A stretch of DNA of 64,000 nt, taken from the NCBI RefSeq assembly GCF_003344045.1, contig NZ_QFWX01000002.1, positions 93,269 through 157,268 on the forward strand, written 5' to 3'. This DNA comes from Marinobacter vulgaris (GTDB taxonomy: Bacteria; Pseudomonadota; Gammaproteobacteria; Pseudomonadales; Oleiphilaceae). The notes below the pieces were generated by a model that had not been told where the DNA came from, did not search any database, and saw nothing but the letters and a program-made list of their open reading frames with translations. Both the position numbers and the translations under genes were made by a program. Numbering within the stretch: the stretch's first letter is position 1; each line of letters begins with the position of its first letter. Shown here in pieces: positions 9,699-18,506 of the stretch.

Positions 9699-10286
9699 AT
9701 GACCGAGTGCGCAGTCATTCTGGCCGGTGGCCAGGCAAACCGGATGGGCGGTGGTGACAAAGGCCGGCTGATGCTGGGCGATCGATCATTGATCCATCGT
9801 GTCATTGATCGAATCACGCCGCAGGTCGACGCTGTGGTGTTGAATGCCAACGGAGACCCTGATCGCTTTGATGACCTGGGCCTGCCCGTGGTGGCCGACT
9901 CTGTCGCCGATTTTCCCGGCCCCCTGGCCGGCGTTCTGGCAGGCATGGACTGGGCCGCCGAGCAAGGCTATGACTGGCTGATCAGTGTCGCCGCCGATAC
10001 CCCGTCCTTCCCGCGGGACCTGGCGCAACGATTGGCCGAGTTTGATACCCCGGTGGTATTGGCGGCCACGCCGGATCCCGAACGTGGCCGACTGCCCCAG
10101 CCAACCTTCGGCCGCTGGCAGGTCGCATTGCGGCACGATTTGCGAGCCGCCCTGAATGACGGCGTGCGCAAGATACGTCAATGGACTCAGGCCCAGGGCG
10201 AGTCGCTGGTGGTGTTTGGTCCGGACGACTTTTTCAACATCAATACGCCGGAAGATCTGGCCTGGGCAGAGGAGCACCTGAAGTGA
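9699..10286 (+). CDS. mobA: Molybdenum cofactor guanylyltransferase MobA
   Basis: A 195-aa cytoplasmic enzyme that attaches GMP from GTP to Mo/W-molybdopterin, giving the bis-MGD form used by DMSO-reductase-family enzymes such as formate dehydrogenase. The N-terminal nucleotide-binding loop is LAGGQANRMGGGDKG, followed by the VVLNANGDPDRF and FPGPLAGVLAGM segments and a metal-binding AADTP. The length matches the family. The stop codon overlaps the GTG start of mobB, so the two are translationally coupled. Confidence 0.95.
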   Translation: MTECAVILAGGQANRMGGGDKGRLMLGDRSLIHRVIDRITPQVDAVVLNANGDPDRFDDLGLPVVADSVADFPGPLAGVLAGMDWAAEQGYDWLISVAADTPSFPRDLAQRLAEFDTPVVLAATPDPERGRLPQPTFGRWQVALRHDLRAALNDGVRKIRQWTQAQGESLVVFGPDDFFNINTPEDLAWAEEHLK

Positions 10287-10774
10287 ACGTTATCGGCATT
10301 GTGGGCTGGAAGAACTGCGGAAAAACCACGCTTGCCAGCGCGCTGATCCGTGAGCTGTCCAGCCGGGGTTTTACCGTCAACTCCATCAAACACGCCCATC
10401 ATGGTGTGGATGTGGACCAGGCCGGTACCGATAGCTACCGACACCGTGAAGCCGGTGCCGGGGAAGTGCTTCTGGCCGGTGGCCAGCGGTTCGCCATCAT
10501 GCACGAACTGCGCGGCGCCGAAGAGCCAACACTGGATGAGTTGCTGGCCCGCCTGGGCCCCAGCGACTGGGTTGTGGTAGAGGGGTTCAAAACACATTCA
10601 CATCCCAAGATTGAAGTGCATAGACAGGCTTGCCCGCAGGCACCCCTGTACCGTCACGACGCCAGCATTATTGCTGTGGCGGCAGATTATACTGCGGATT
10701 TTGCAGGCCCCGGCTTTGATCTGAACGACGCACCCGGTTTGGCTGACTTTATTTTAAGCAGAGGAGCATCATGA
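10283..10774 (+). CDS. mobB: Molybdopterin-guanine dinucleotide biosynthesis protein MobB
   Basis: A 163-aa P-loop GTP-binding protein that assists MobA. Walker A is GWKNCGKTTL near residue 7; SIKHAHH and the VVVEGFK motif around 105 are diagnostic of MobB. The GTG start at 10283 overlaps the mobA stop (GTGA) and has GGAG upstream; the open frame continues further upstream only inside mobA. Its own 3' end overlaps the moeA start by 4 bp. Confidence 0.94.
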   Translation: MNVIGIVGWKNCGKTTLASALIRELSSRGFTVNSIKHAHHGVDVDQAGTDSYRHREAGAGEVLLAGGQRFAIMHELRGAEEPTLDELLARLGPSDWVVVEGFKTHSHPKIEVHRQACPQAPLYRHDASIIAVAADYTADFAGPGFDLNDAPGLADFILSRGAS

Positions 10775-12018
10775 GCGCACTTCGTAATGACTGTTTTGCC
10801 CTGCCCCCCGGAGTGAACTGGACGCCGGTGGAAGAGGCCCTGGAGCGGTTACGCTCACGTTTGCATCCGGTGGTGGGCGTGGACCGTGCTGTCCCGCTGT
10901 CACAGGTAAATGGCCGGATATTGGCCAACGACGTGTTTGCGCCTCGCGCTCATCCCCCCAGCAATAATTCCGCGGTCGACGGCTATGCGCTTGCCGGCCC
11001 CGTAACCCGGGTTCCCTGTGTCATACCCCTGGTTGATGGCCGGAGTGCCGCCGGGGAGCCTTATACCGGCCAGGTACCGGAAGGCCATGCCATCCGGATT
11101 CTCACCGGGGCGGTCATACCGGCCGGCACTGATACCGTGGTGCTGGAAGAGGACTGCGAAGTTACAGACCAGCAGCTGCATCTGAACGGCACACTGAAAG
11201 CAGGCGCCAACGCGCGCAAGGCCGGCGAGGACATCAAGGCACAGGACCGGATTCTCACGGCAGCAACCCGCCTGACGCCTACCCAGATTTCAGTTCTTGC
11301 CAGCGTCGGCATCGAGTCGGTCGACGTCTATCAGCGGCTCCGCGTCGGAGTCCTGTCCACCGGTGACGAAGTGAAGCCTGTCGGCGCAAAGGTCACCGAC
11401 TGGCAAATCTATGATGCCAACCGCCCGATGCTGAGCGCTTTGGTCACGCAGCTTGGCTATGAGCTGGTGGACCTGGGCCATGCGCTCGACCGGGCCGAAG
11501 ATGTGAAGGAAGCGTTGGAGCGTGGCGCCGAACAATGTGACCTGATTCTGACCAGTGGCGGGGTGTCTGCAGGGGATGAGGATCATGTGTCGAAAACCCT
11601 GAAAGCCCATGGCGACATCAGCAACTGGCGTATCGCCATCAAACCCGGCCGGCCGTTAGCGCTGGCCATGTTCCAGGGTACGCCAGTGGTAGGTCTGCCG
11701 GGCAATCCGGTGGCTGCCTGGGTCTGCGCGCTGCGCTTTGGGGCACCAGCAATGGCGCTGCTGGCAGGGGGAGAATGGTTCGAACCCCAGGGCTATGTCA
11801 TGCCCGCCAGCTTTTCCAAGAACAAGAAACCGGGACGCAGCGAGATGTTGCGCGCGCGGGTCCGGGATGGAAAGGTTGAAGCCTTCGGCTCAGAAGGCTC
11901 AGGCCGGGTCACTGGCCTGGCCTGGTCTGAAGGCATGGTAGAACTGGACGAAAGCGCCCAGCAGATAGAACCGGGGACGCCCGTAAGGTTCATCCCCTAC
12001 TCCAGCTTCGGGCTCTGA
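10771..12018 (+). CDS. moeA: Molybdopterin molybdenumtransferase MoeA
   Basis: A 415-aa enzyme that inserts the metal into adenylylated molybdopterin. Typical landmarks are SNNSAVDGYAL (about 65-75), GxAxRIxTGA-type loop AIRILTGAVIPAGTD, GVLSTGDEV, the TSGGVSAGDEDHV catalytic segment around 265-280 and PGRPLA / GLPGNPVA near 295-315. Length is normal. It overlaps mobB by 4 bp and ends the plus-strand cofactor block; the next genes converge on it. Some MoeA paralogues are thought to favour tungsten, and this linked copy could be one, but that cannot be read from the sequence. Confidence 0.95.
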   Translation: MSALRNDCFALPPGVNWTPVEEALERLRSRLHPVVGVDRAVPLSQVNGRILANDVFAPRAHPPSNNSAVDGYALAGPVTRVPCVIPLVDGRSAAGEPYTGQVPEGHAIRILTGAVIPAGTDTVVLEEDCEVTDQQLHLNGTLKAGANARKAGEDIKAQDRILTAATRLTPTQISVLASVGIESVDVYQRLRVGVLSTGDEVKPVGAKVTDWQIYDANRPMLSALVTQLGYELVDLGHALDRAEDVKEALERGAEQCDLILTSGGVSAGDEDHVSKTLKAHGDISNWRIAIKPGRPLALAMFQGTPVVGLPGNPVAAWVCALRFGAPAMALLAGGEWFEPQGYVMPASFSKNKKPGRSEMLRARVRDGKVEAFGSEGSGRVTGLAWSEGMVELDESAQQIEPGTPVRFIPYSSFGL

Positions 12019-12040
12019 TTGTAGCGGCTTCAGATCCCGA

Positions 12041-12517
12041 TCATTCGTAACCGCCATGCACCGCAAAGGCCTCGAGCGAGGCATCCTGCGGGGCCCGGGA
12101 ACGGTAGGTTTCCTCAACGCCCAGTTCGGTCAGTGTGCGGCTGACCATCAGCAGGGTGTTCTCCTCGAAGTCCTCACACATCCTGCGCATCTGGTCGATT
12201 TCTTCGCTGGCAACCGGATAGGCTTTTTCAAGATCCGGTGCGCCGTAATGGTCAACAAAGGTTTGTGCCAGGGTCTGACGCAACTGCTCCAGCTCGGGCT
12301 CGGTAATCTGGCAGACGCCAACGAAACTGGCCCGGCCCCCCGATTCAATACTGTACCAGCCGTTGGTGAAGGCCTGACGGGCCTTGCCTTTCAGATCTTC
12401 CTCAGTCCAGTTGGAGAACTCAAACCCGCCCGAAATGGCCCATTCGCCACTTGGCGCTGGCAGGTCATACACATTTTCGTCGGATACATCGAGTCGCAGG
12501 GTTCTGGCCAGTTTCAT
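12041..12517 (-). CDS. DUF6505-like protein
   Basis: A 158-aa acidic soluble protein of unknown function. It resembles the DUF6505 family that travels with the DUF4444 ligase-like protein; the assignment rests on the neighbourhood and overall look (N-terminal KLARTLRLDVSDENVY, central WAISGGFEF and a GWYSIESGGRASF segment). No catalytic motif, signal peptide or membrane helix is visible. Its ATG overlaps the stop of the DUF4444 gene (ATGA), so it is the last gene of the minus-strand operon that also encodes Mrp and the polyferredoxin. A role in assembling the formate dehydrogenase is inferred from position only. Confidence 0.75.
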   Translation of the reverse strand: MKLARTLRLDVSDENVYDLPAPSGEWAISGGFEFSNWTEEDLKGKARQAFTNGWYSIESGGRASFVGVCQITEPELEQLRQTLAQTFVDHYGAPDLEKAYPVASEEIDQMRRMCEDFEENTLLMVSRTLTELGVEETYRSRAPQDASLEAFAVHGGYE

Positions 12518-13218
12518 GTGTGCTCCGCAAATTCAATCAGACTTACCGTTTCGGTCATGACATCCTGGCGCAACAACATCCGGCCTTTTTCATCCAGCCC
12601 GACAAAGAGTCCGGGCCTGGGATGGTTGATCTCTTTACCCAGGTCGTCACAGCGTGGCCGCCACTCTTTATGTACCCGCTCGAACCCGCTTTCCATGAAA
12701 TAGGTCAGCCAGAGCAGGGTATGTTTCGCCCAGCTTTCCAGTAGCGCCATGGGTTGAACGTCACCGCACCCTTCTTCCAGCAGACAGGTTTCATCGGGGT
12801 TTTTGCCAGGTTCGTCATGCACCGGAATAAAGGGCACTTCGATACCGATGACCAGCCAGGTCGGATGCGCCCGGGGGTCTGACACATCCGCCGCATAGCG
12901 AACGCTACCGCAGAGCGCACCATTGACCTTGATGCGATTGGGCCATTGAAAAAACACGGGCACTTCTGGTGGCGCCAGGGCACCCAGGCTTTCAGCCAGT
13001 CCTATCTGGGCTACATAGACCGCCTGAATTGCCTCTTCCAGAGGCGTTTCCGGCGCCAGCACCAGGGCTGCGCGCAACACGTCGCCAGCCTCGGAGTAAA
13101 AAACCGTACCTGAATCGACTCCGGCGATGGCCTGGCTCACAGCCTTGTCAAAAGGATCCGTTTGCCTGGCCACCACTTCGCCGGTGAGTAGTGGCGGAAA
13201 CTGGGGTGACTCAATCAT
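12514..13218 (-). CDS. Biotin/lipoate protein ligase-like protein (DUF4444)
   Basis: A 234-aa protein related to the biotin/lipoate ligase fold with a C-terminal DUF4444 region (about 180-230). The ligase-like core is seen in VFFQWPNRIKVNGALCGSVR, where ligases have WPND(L/I)xxxGxKxxG; here the lysine expected after the glycines is replaced (ALCGSV), so normal acyl-adenylate chemistry is doubtful. It overlaps both neighbours by 4 bp (mrp upstream, DUF6505 downstream), so strict co-expression is expected. No lipoylated or biotinylated target is encoded close by; the link to formate dehydrogenase maturation is inferred. Confidence 0.8.
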   Translation of the reverse strand: MIESPQFPPLLTGEVVARQTDPFDKAVSQAIAGVDSGTVFYSEAGDVLRAALVLAPETPLEEAIQAVYVAQIGLAESLGALAPPEVPVFFQWPNRIKVNGALCGSVRYAADVSDPRAHPTWLVIGIEVPFIPVHDEPGKNPDETCLLEEGCGDVQPMALLESWAKHTLLWLTYFMESGFERVHKEWRPRCDDLGKEINHPRPGLFVGLDEKGRMLLRQDVMTETVSLIEFAEHT

Positions 13219-14060
13219 TGAATGGCCCGGGCGTAGACGTCAGAGGCGACAAGTTCATCGGCGATGCGCTGGAAAGCCTTCGACTGAGGGCTGTCAGGCT
13301 TCGAGACAACGATCGGGACGCCGCCGTCTGAACCGATACGAATATCCAGATCCAGTGGGATCTCGCCCAAGAAGGGCGCCCCAAGCTTTTCTGCCTCCTT
13401 CCTGGCGCCACCGGATCCAAAAGGATGGTGTTGTTTACCACACCCATCACAGATGAAAGAGGCCATGTTTTCAATCAGACCAAACAGCGGTACTTCCATC
13501 CGATTGAACATGTCGATGCCCTTACGGGCGTCCATCAGCGCAACGTCCTGTGGAGTCGAGACCACAACGGCGCCTGCGACAAAGAATTTCTGGCTTAGGG
13601 TCATCTGGACGTCACCGGTGCCCGGGGGCAGATCTACCAGCAGCACGTCCAGCCTGCCCCAGTCCACCTGATTCATCATCTGTTCCAGAGCGCCCATCAG
13701 CATGGGGCCGCGCCAGATGATGGCTTCGTCATCGGGGGTCATCAGGCCCAGGGACATCAGGGTCACGCCATGATTGCGCAGTGGCAGGATAGTACTGCCG
13801 TCCGGGCTGGACGGCCGGCCGGAAACCCCCATCATCCGGGGCTGGCTAGGGCCGTAAACATCGGCGTCCAGCAGTCCCACTTTGAGGCCCTTGGAAGCCA
13901 ATGCGACGGCCAGATTGGACGCCACGGTAGACTTCCCAACGCCGCCTTTGCCAGACGCAATGGCGATGATGCGATCGATCCCCTTCGGATTTTTGTCCTG
14001 TGGCCGGGGCGCATCGGTACCAATCAGGTTGGGTTTTCCAACCTCAGTATATTGAACCAT
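13215..14060 (-). CDS. Mrp/ApbC family Fe-S cluster carrier ATPase
   Basis: A 281-aa P-loop protein of the Mrp/NBP35/ApbC family, which binds and passes on 4Fe-4S clusters. The deviant Walker A is SGKGGVGKST, followed by DADVYGPSQPRM and the LLVDLPPGTGD switch. The C-terminal metal-binding pair is CDGCG (about 225), matching the family CxxC. The ATG at 14060 has AGGA seven bases upstream; the open frame extends 31 codons further without support. Lying between a polyferredoxin and ligase-like genes, it probably serves the several clusters of FdhA/FdhB. It lacks the N-terminal DUF59 domain of longer Mrp proteins. Confidence 0.92.
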   Translation of the reverse strand: MVQYTEVGKPNLIGTDAPRPQDKNPKGIDRIIAIASGKGGVGKSTVASNLAVALASKGLKVGLLDADVYGPSQPRMMGVSGRPSSPDGSTILPLRNHGVTLMSLGLMTPDDEAIIWRGPMLMGALEQMMNQVDWGRLDVLLVDLPPGTGDVQMTLSQKFFVAGAVVVSTPQDVALMDARKGIDMFNRMEVPLFGLIENMASFICDGCGKQHHPFGSGGARKEAEKLGAPFLGEIPLDLDIRIGSDGGVPIVVSKPDSPQSKAFQRIADELVASDVYARAIQ

Positions 14061-14079
14061 GTTGTGTCCTGTTTGGTTT

Positions 14080-16059
14080 TCAGCTGTCCAGGTAATCGTC
14101 ACTGGTACGAACGCGAGGGCGCTCGCCACCGGCCATGGGCGCATTATCCCCATGGAACTGGGATTTCACCCGGCAGTCGCTACACATCTTGATCAGCTGA
14201 ACATTATCAGAGTTGGTGTACATCCAGTTCTGGTTTTCCAGTTTTTCAACAATCCGGTTGATGGTACTGGCGACACCAAAGGGCGTACCGCATTTGATGC
14301 ACTCGAACGGCTCCTCACCATGCAGCGGGCGGGGGCTCAGCGCCTCTTTTGACAGATCAAGCTGAGGCTTAAGAACGATAGCCGTCTCCGGGCAGGTGCT
14401 CTCGCAGATGCCGCACTGAACGCAGGCGTTTTCCGTGAACTGGACTTCCGGGCGATCCGGATGGTCGCCAAGAGCGCCCGTGGGACACAGCGACACACAG
14501 GCCAGACAGAGTGTGCATTTGTCGGAATCTATCTCGATCGCGCCATAGGGTGCGCCGACGGGCAACTGGATTGGTGATTCGACTCGGTCCGCCATCGCGG
14601 TCGCGGTGACCCGCGTGATATCACGGCGGCCGCCGACCAGCAGAACCGGCTCACTCACCCGCCCGGCGTTATCTCCGGCCGCATCCAGTTCCTCGGAGGT
14701 GATCAACCGGACCCGGCTCGGGGAGTTTCTGGTGCCTTTCAGCATGGCCTTTACCAGCTCAACTTCAGCGGTCACGGCCTGGCGGTCTGTTTCGTTGTCC
14801 AGAAGCACCAGAACTTCGGCATAACCTGCGCCGAACGCGGCCATTATCTCGGCATGGCCGATACGGTCGACATCTTCGAGACCAAACGGAATGAGATCAT
14901 CGGCCAACCCATTGCCATATCTTGCAAGGTTGGCAATGATCTCGCCGCCAGCGCCCAGAGTGTGAAAGACCAGGCGCGGAGATTCCTCGGTATGCTCGCG
15001 GTAGGTCTTCGCCATGACCGAAACAGCCTGGGTCAGCGCTTCGAACGGGGTTTCGTTCATGGTGACGGCTGAAGTCGGGCAGACTGCCGCACAGGACCCG
15101 CAGCCGGCACAGATATCCGAGTCAATCTGGACTGTCTCCCCGAAGGAGAAAATCGCCTCGGTGGGGCAAACATCCAGGCAGCGGGTACACCCAGGCTGAT
15201 TAGCTCTGGAATGCGCACACAGGGACGGCTCCAGGTTGAAATAGACGGTCTTCTCAAATTCACCAACCCGCTCCCTGGCAGTCAGGGCTATACGCTCGAG
15301 CTCACCGGTCTTGGCTGGATCCGCCCAGAAATAGCCATTGCGTTTCTGGTGACTGGGGAACGCTGGCTCACCGCCGCGCAGGTCTATAAATACATCGCAC
15401 TCACTGCGGGCAGTGGCTTTCGCCTTGCCAAAGCCGAGGGCTCCACGGCCCGCGGGGTTAAGAGCCTGAAGCTGGGCAAACTCCAGCTTGAAGTCGCCCA
15501 GCGCGCCATAGGCACCCGTCAACTGGCCCCGGGCCATATCGTAGTTGGCGGATGGAAGCTGGATCGGTCCGGCATCATTGACGATACAGGTCACGCCCAG
15601 CTCATCCTGCACCAGCTCCGCCATCCTGACAGCCTGTTCGGTGGGCCCGACAATACAACACACACCGCTGGACTCGATGGTTTTCACCGGGGCCATGGGC
15701 GATGGCAACTGGCTGGCGGCTATCAACGCCGCCTGCTTGGCCTGAACGCGCCTGGGGTTGGCGGTTGGCGAGCCCCAGCCAGCGCGATCCCGGATGTCGA
15801 TGGCACGCATCGGCGCGGAATGCTGGAACTGGGCCTGTACATCGTCACTCAAGCGTTCGAACAGGGCAGCCTGCTGGCCGCAGGCAATGAGCACTTCGTT
15901 AGTGCCGCCCAGGTGCTCGGCGGCAATTTCCATATCTGTACCGCACAGCTGATCCACTGCGATCACCTGCTCGGCTGCCGCAGCCGTTTCCAGTAGCTTC
16001 GAATCAAAAGACTGGCTTTTGTCGCAGCTACATAAAAGTAGGGTTTTGGGTGCCGTCAT
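14080..16059 (-). CDS. Formate-dehydrogenase-linked polyferredoxin (4Fe-4S)
   Basis: A 659-aa cytoplasmic iron-sulfur protein. Around residues 285-345 there are two ferredoxin motifs (CTRCLDVCP preceded by a distant Cys; CAGCGSCAAVCP). Another pair follows near 515-570 (CTLCLACVSLCP and CVQCGICESTCP). Two further CxxC pairs lie near the C-terminus (CIKC, CSDC), resembling a small metal-binding module. The N-terminal 270 residues start with KTLLLCSCDKSQ and contain DQLCGT. The ATG at 16059 is chosen over an upstream in-frame start 14 codons earlier. It leads the minus operon and diverges from the FDH operon, so an electron-transfer or cluster-loading role for FDH is likely. Confidence 0.85.
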   Translation of the reverse strand: MTAPKTLLLCSCDKSQSFDSKLLETAAAAEQVIAVDQLCGTDMEIAAEHLGGTNEVLIACGQQAALFERLSDDVQAQFQHSAPMRAIDIRDRAGWGSPTANPRRVQAKQAALIAASQLPSPMAPVKTIESSGVCCIVGPTEQAVRMAELVQDELGVTCIVNDAGPIQLPSANYDMARGQLTGAYGALGDFKLEFAQLQALNPAGRGALGFGKAKATARSECDVFIDLRGGEPAFPSHQKRNGYFWADPAKTGELERIALTARERVGEFEKTVYFNLEPSLCAHSRANQPGCTRCLDVCPTEAIFSFGETVQIDSDICAGCGSCAAVCPTSAVTMNETPFEALTQAVSVMAKTYREHTEESPRLVFHTLGAGGEIIANLARYGNGLADDLIPFGLEDVDRIGHAEIMAAFGAGYAEVLVLLDNETDRQAVTAEVELVKAMLKGTRNSPSRVRLITSEELDAAGDNAGRVSEPVLLVGGRRDITRVTATAMADRVESPIQLPVGAPYGAIEIDSDKCTLCLACVSLCPTGALGDHPDRPEVQFTENACVQCGICESTCPETAIVLKPQLDLSKEALSPRPLHGEEPFECIKCGTPFGVASTINRIVEKLENQNWMYTNSDNVQLIKMCSDCRVKSQFHGDNAPMAGGERPRVRTSDDYLDS

Positions 16060-16210
16060 CAGAAAATTACTCTTTTTAGTTGTTCTTATACGTATCCGCA
16101 TCTCGAACCGACTGTTGAGGATGACACACAGGTTTGCCGTTCGACAATTGGATAATTGGATAATCGCTCAAGCTCTGTTAGCTTTAATAAAAAGAGAGAG
16201 CTGTCTTGTC
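16060..16210. promoter_or_regulatory. Divergent promoter region of the FDH and maturation operons
   Basis: This 151-bp gap separates the polyferredoxin start (minus) from the DUF3305 start (plus), so both operons are probably controlled here. It contains an 8-bp tandem direct repeat ATTGGATA ATTGGATA at 16147-16162 and an ATACGTAT palindrome at 16088-16095. Either could be a regulator site, but I cannot match them to a known regulator. GC is clearly lower than in the flanking genes. Confidence 0.45.
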
Positions 16211-16789
16211 ATGAGTCGTAACATAGATAGTTGGAAACGCGAACTGAAAGTCGGTGCCGTCGTTCGCCGGTCGCCCGGCGTGACCCGATGGGCGCGGGAA
16301 GTCTGGAAACCTGTGGCCGTCATTCCGGGTGCTCCGGAGGCTTTCTGGAAAGAGATGGTCCGCGACGGCGAGGTCATTGAATACCATGCCGGCACCATTC
16401 CCATGGAGTTATTCAGGGCCGATGTAGAAGGTTACCTGGTTTCTCTCAACATGGCCGTTCCTTCCGTCTGGGTCATCATGGACAAAGACCCTACCAGCCA
16501 GTCTCCCTCAGGCTGGGTTGTCAGCGCCATCACCGCCAATGCCCACGAGGCGCTCGATACTCTGGACAGCGGAGAAAGTATTGTCGAAGCGGTTCCGATC
16601 CCCGAGTCGTTAGCGGCCTGGATCAAAGAATTCATCGATATGCACTATATTGAAGAGCCTTTCAAGAAACGTCGCCGTGACGAAATCAGGGTTGATGGCG
16701 ATGAGGACGGTAAAGGCGACCCGCGTATTCGTCAGCAGAGCGATGTGTTCCGCTCACCTTCTAGCATCAAGAAACCGAAGGTGCACTGA
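16211..16789 (+). CDS. DUF3305 protein, formate dehydrogenase operon
   Basis: A 192-aa soluble protein of the DUF3305 family, known mainly as a companion of DUF3306 and Tat-exported formate dehydrogenases. The ATG at 16211 (MSRNIDSWKREL) follows an AGAGAG stretch; the longer open frame to 16019 crosses the promoter region and is rejected. Visible landmarks are VVRRSPGVTRWAREVWKPV and the acidic-basic tail EEPFKKRRRDEIRVDG. No catalytic motif, signal or membrane helix is visible. The stop overlaps the next ATG (TGATG). Its function is undescribed to my knowledge. Confidence 0.88.
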   Translation: MSRNIDSWKRELKVGAVVRRSPGVTRWAREVWKPVAVIPGAPEAFWKEMVRDGEVIEYHAGTIPMELFRADVEGYLVSLNMAVPSVWVIMDKDPTSQSPSGWVVSAITANAHEALDTLDSGESIVEAVPIPESLAAWIKEFIDMHYIEEPFKKRRRDEIRVDGDEDGKGDPRIRQQSDVFRSPSSIKKPKVH

Positions 16790-17472
16790 TGGCTGAATCA
16801 CGGTTACAGCGCTGGGCGCGTAAAAAAGCCGAAGCCAGCCAAGAGGCCGGGGCTGCGCCGTCTTCGACTGACACTACGCCTTCGGTAGACGCCCCTGGTT
16901 CAACTGCCGAGTCCGGACCATCCCTCGAAGCACAGGAGCTCGCCATCAATGAGGCCCTGCCTGAGCAGAATGTGCTCGAGAAATACAACCTGCCTGACCC
17001 GGACGCCATCGAACTGGGCACCGACATCACCGGATTCATGCGCAAGGAAATTCCTGAACTCCTGCGCCGCAGGGCCCTGCGGGCGCTCTGGAGATCCAAT
17101 CCGGTTCTGGCGGTGCTGGACGGGCTCAATGATTACGACGAAGACTTCTCTAATGCCGCAACCACAGTCAACGGCGTGCAGACCCTGTACAAGGTAGGCC
17201 AGGGCATGTTCGACAAAAAAGCCCGGGCTGAAAAGCAGCTTGATGAGCACCTCGTCGAACAGGACGAGCAGGTTATCGAGCAGGCCGAGCGAGCACCGGA
17301 GAAACTGCCGGAAAAAACACCTGAAATAGCACCTGAGGAAGCAGCCGAAAAAACGGATGAAAGCTCAGAGCTCGAAAACGCGGTAGAACCTTCCCAAAAT
17401 ACAGAATCTGTAACATCCGCGGCCGATACAGAGCCTGCACCGCGTTACAGGCCCCGGATGCGTTTTGAATAA
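16789..17472 (+). CDS. DUF3306 protein, formate dehydrogenase operon
   Basis: A 227-aa protein of the DUF3306 family. The conserved part is residues about 1-125: FLQRW-type start (SRLQRWARKKA), then LPDPDAIELGTDITGFMRKEIPELLRRRALRALWRSNP, which is the family core. The C-terminal 100 residues are a low-complexity, Glu/Pro/Lys-rich tail (EKLPEKTPEIAPEE) likely to be disordered. It is translationally coupled to DUF3305. No enzyme motif is visible. The constant pairing with DUF3305 and FDH suggests a maturation or adaptor role. Confidence 0.88.
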   Translation: MAESRLQRWARKKAEASQEAGAAPSSTDTTPSVDAPGSTAESGPSLEAQELAINEALPEQNVLEKYNLPDPDAIELGTDITGFMRKEIPELLRRRALRALWRSNPVLAVLDGLNDYDEDFSNAATTVNGVQTLYKVGQGMFDKKARAEKQLDEHLVEQDEQVIEQAERAPEKLPEKTPEIAPEEAAEKTDESSELENAVEPSQNTESVTSAADTEPAPRYRPRMRFE

Positions 17473-17572
17473 TTGTGCCTCGATGCATGGTTGCACCGTC
17501 GTCAGGTCAGGACTATAACTAAAAATGTGAAGTTCTTGTTTTACGAAGAACAACAACGGTAAGGAAAAAGAA

Positions 17573-18184
17573 TTGGCCAACACTGCTGAAGTCCAGTGCC
17601 CCCGCTCAATCACCGACGAAGAGCGTTCACGAGCCCAGATGTACCAGCTGCTCGGTGTGCTGCTGAGCGCTCCGCCTACGCGTGAGTTACTTGACGGCCT
17701 GGCATCCCTGCAGGGTGGAGACACGCCTATGGGATCTGCCTCCAGGAATCTGGCTGCGCTTGCAAAACGCACCTCGCCGGATGACGCGAAACGGGAGTAC
17801 AACAACCTTTTCATCGGCGTCGGCCGTGGCGAACTGCTGCCCTATGCAAGCTATTACCTGACTGGCTTCCTGAATGAGAGGCCACTTGCGGCTCTGCGTG
17901 GCGACCTCAGGGCCAGAGGCATTCAGTCCAACGACGACGTCAAGGAACCTGAAGATCATATGGGCACGCTGTGTGAAATCATGGCGGGCATCATTACCGG
18001 CGAGTTTGAGTGCGACAGTGATCTGTCCTCGCAAAAAGCCTTTTTTGACGCGCACCTGGCAAAGTGGGCGGCGTTGTTTTTTGCTGATCTGGAGAAAGCG
18101 CAAACGGCAATCTTTTATGCTCCTGTGGGCTCCTTAGGGCGGGCTTTCATGGACGTAGAGGCTGAGGCGTTTGCACTTCAATAA
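17573..18184 (+). CDS. TorD/DmsD-family maturation chaperone for FDH
   Basis: A 203-aa all-helical protein of the TorD/DmsD family, cytoplasmic chaperones that bind the Tat signal peptide of a molybdo/tungsto-enzyme and hold it until the cofactor is inserted. Family landmarks are YNNLFIGVGRGELLPYASYYLTG (about 82-104), the E-PxDHxG-type motif EPEDHMGTLCEIMAGI (about 126-141) and a WAALFFADLEKA segment. The start is an unusual TTG at 17573 with AAGGAAAAAG directly upstream; no in-frame ATG fits. The likely client is FdhA, and perhaps the 63-aa Tat peptide next to it. Confidence 0.9.
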   Translation: MANTAEVQCPRSITDEERSRAQMYQLLGVLLSAPPTRELLDGLASLQGGDTPMGSASRNLAALAKRTSPDDAKREYNNLFIGVGRGELLPYASYYLTGFLNERPLAALRGDLRARGIQSNDDVKEPEDHMGTLCEIMAGIITGEFECDSDLSSQKAFFDAHLAKWAALFFADLEKAQTAIFYAPVGSLGRAFMDVEAEAFALQ

Positions 18185-18225
18185 CCGGGATCATGCCGAT
18201 CCCTTAACTCAGGTGGAGGTGTCCT

Positions 18226-18417
18226 ATGGACCACCAAAAACGTGAAAACAGCCGTCGCAATTTCTTGCTCATGGCCGCAACCGCAGTACCAGCTGCCGTT
18301 GCCGTGGCAGTCGCACCGAACGCTGCAGCCCGGGTCGTCGAACAGGACGCCCCTAAAAGCCGTGGCCTACGTGACACTGAACACACACGTAAGTATCTGG
18401 AATCGGCTCGCTTTTAA
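18226..18417 (+). CDS. 63-aa twin-arginine signal-bearing small protein
   Basis: A 63-aa protein with a full Tat signal: SRRNFL near residues 9-14, then a hydrophobic Ala/Val-rich stretch to AAARV. After it only about 28 polar residues remain (VEQDAPKSRGLRDTEHTRKYLESARF), including the DTEHTRKYLESAR ending seen in small Tat proteins beside FDH genes. GGAGG lies upstream of the ATG. It lies between the TorD-type chaperone and fdhA. It has no cofactor-binding motif and is too short to fold as an enzyme; it may be an FDH subunit, a chaperone decoy or a translocation helper. Confidence 0.85.
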   Translation: MDHQKRENSRRNFLLMAATAVPAAVAVAVAPNAAARVVEQDAPKSRGLRDTEHTRKYLESARF

Positions 18418-18506
18418 GGAAGCGTGAGTCATTCAAGGTTGCGAAAGGCTCTTGGGTGACCACTCCTCCGGGAAAACGAGAATAATAAAAGAGAGAGGTA
18501 AGTGAC

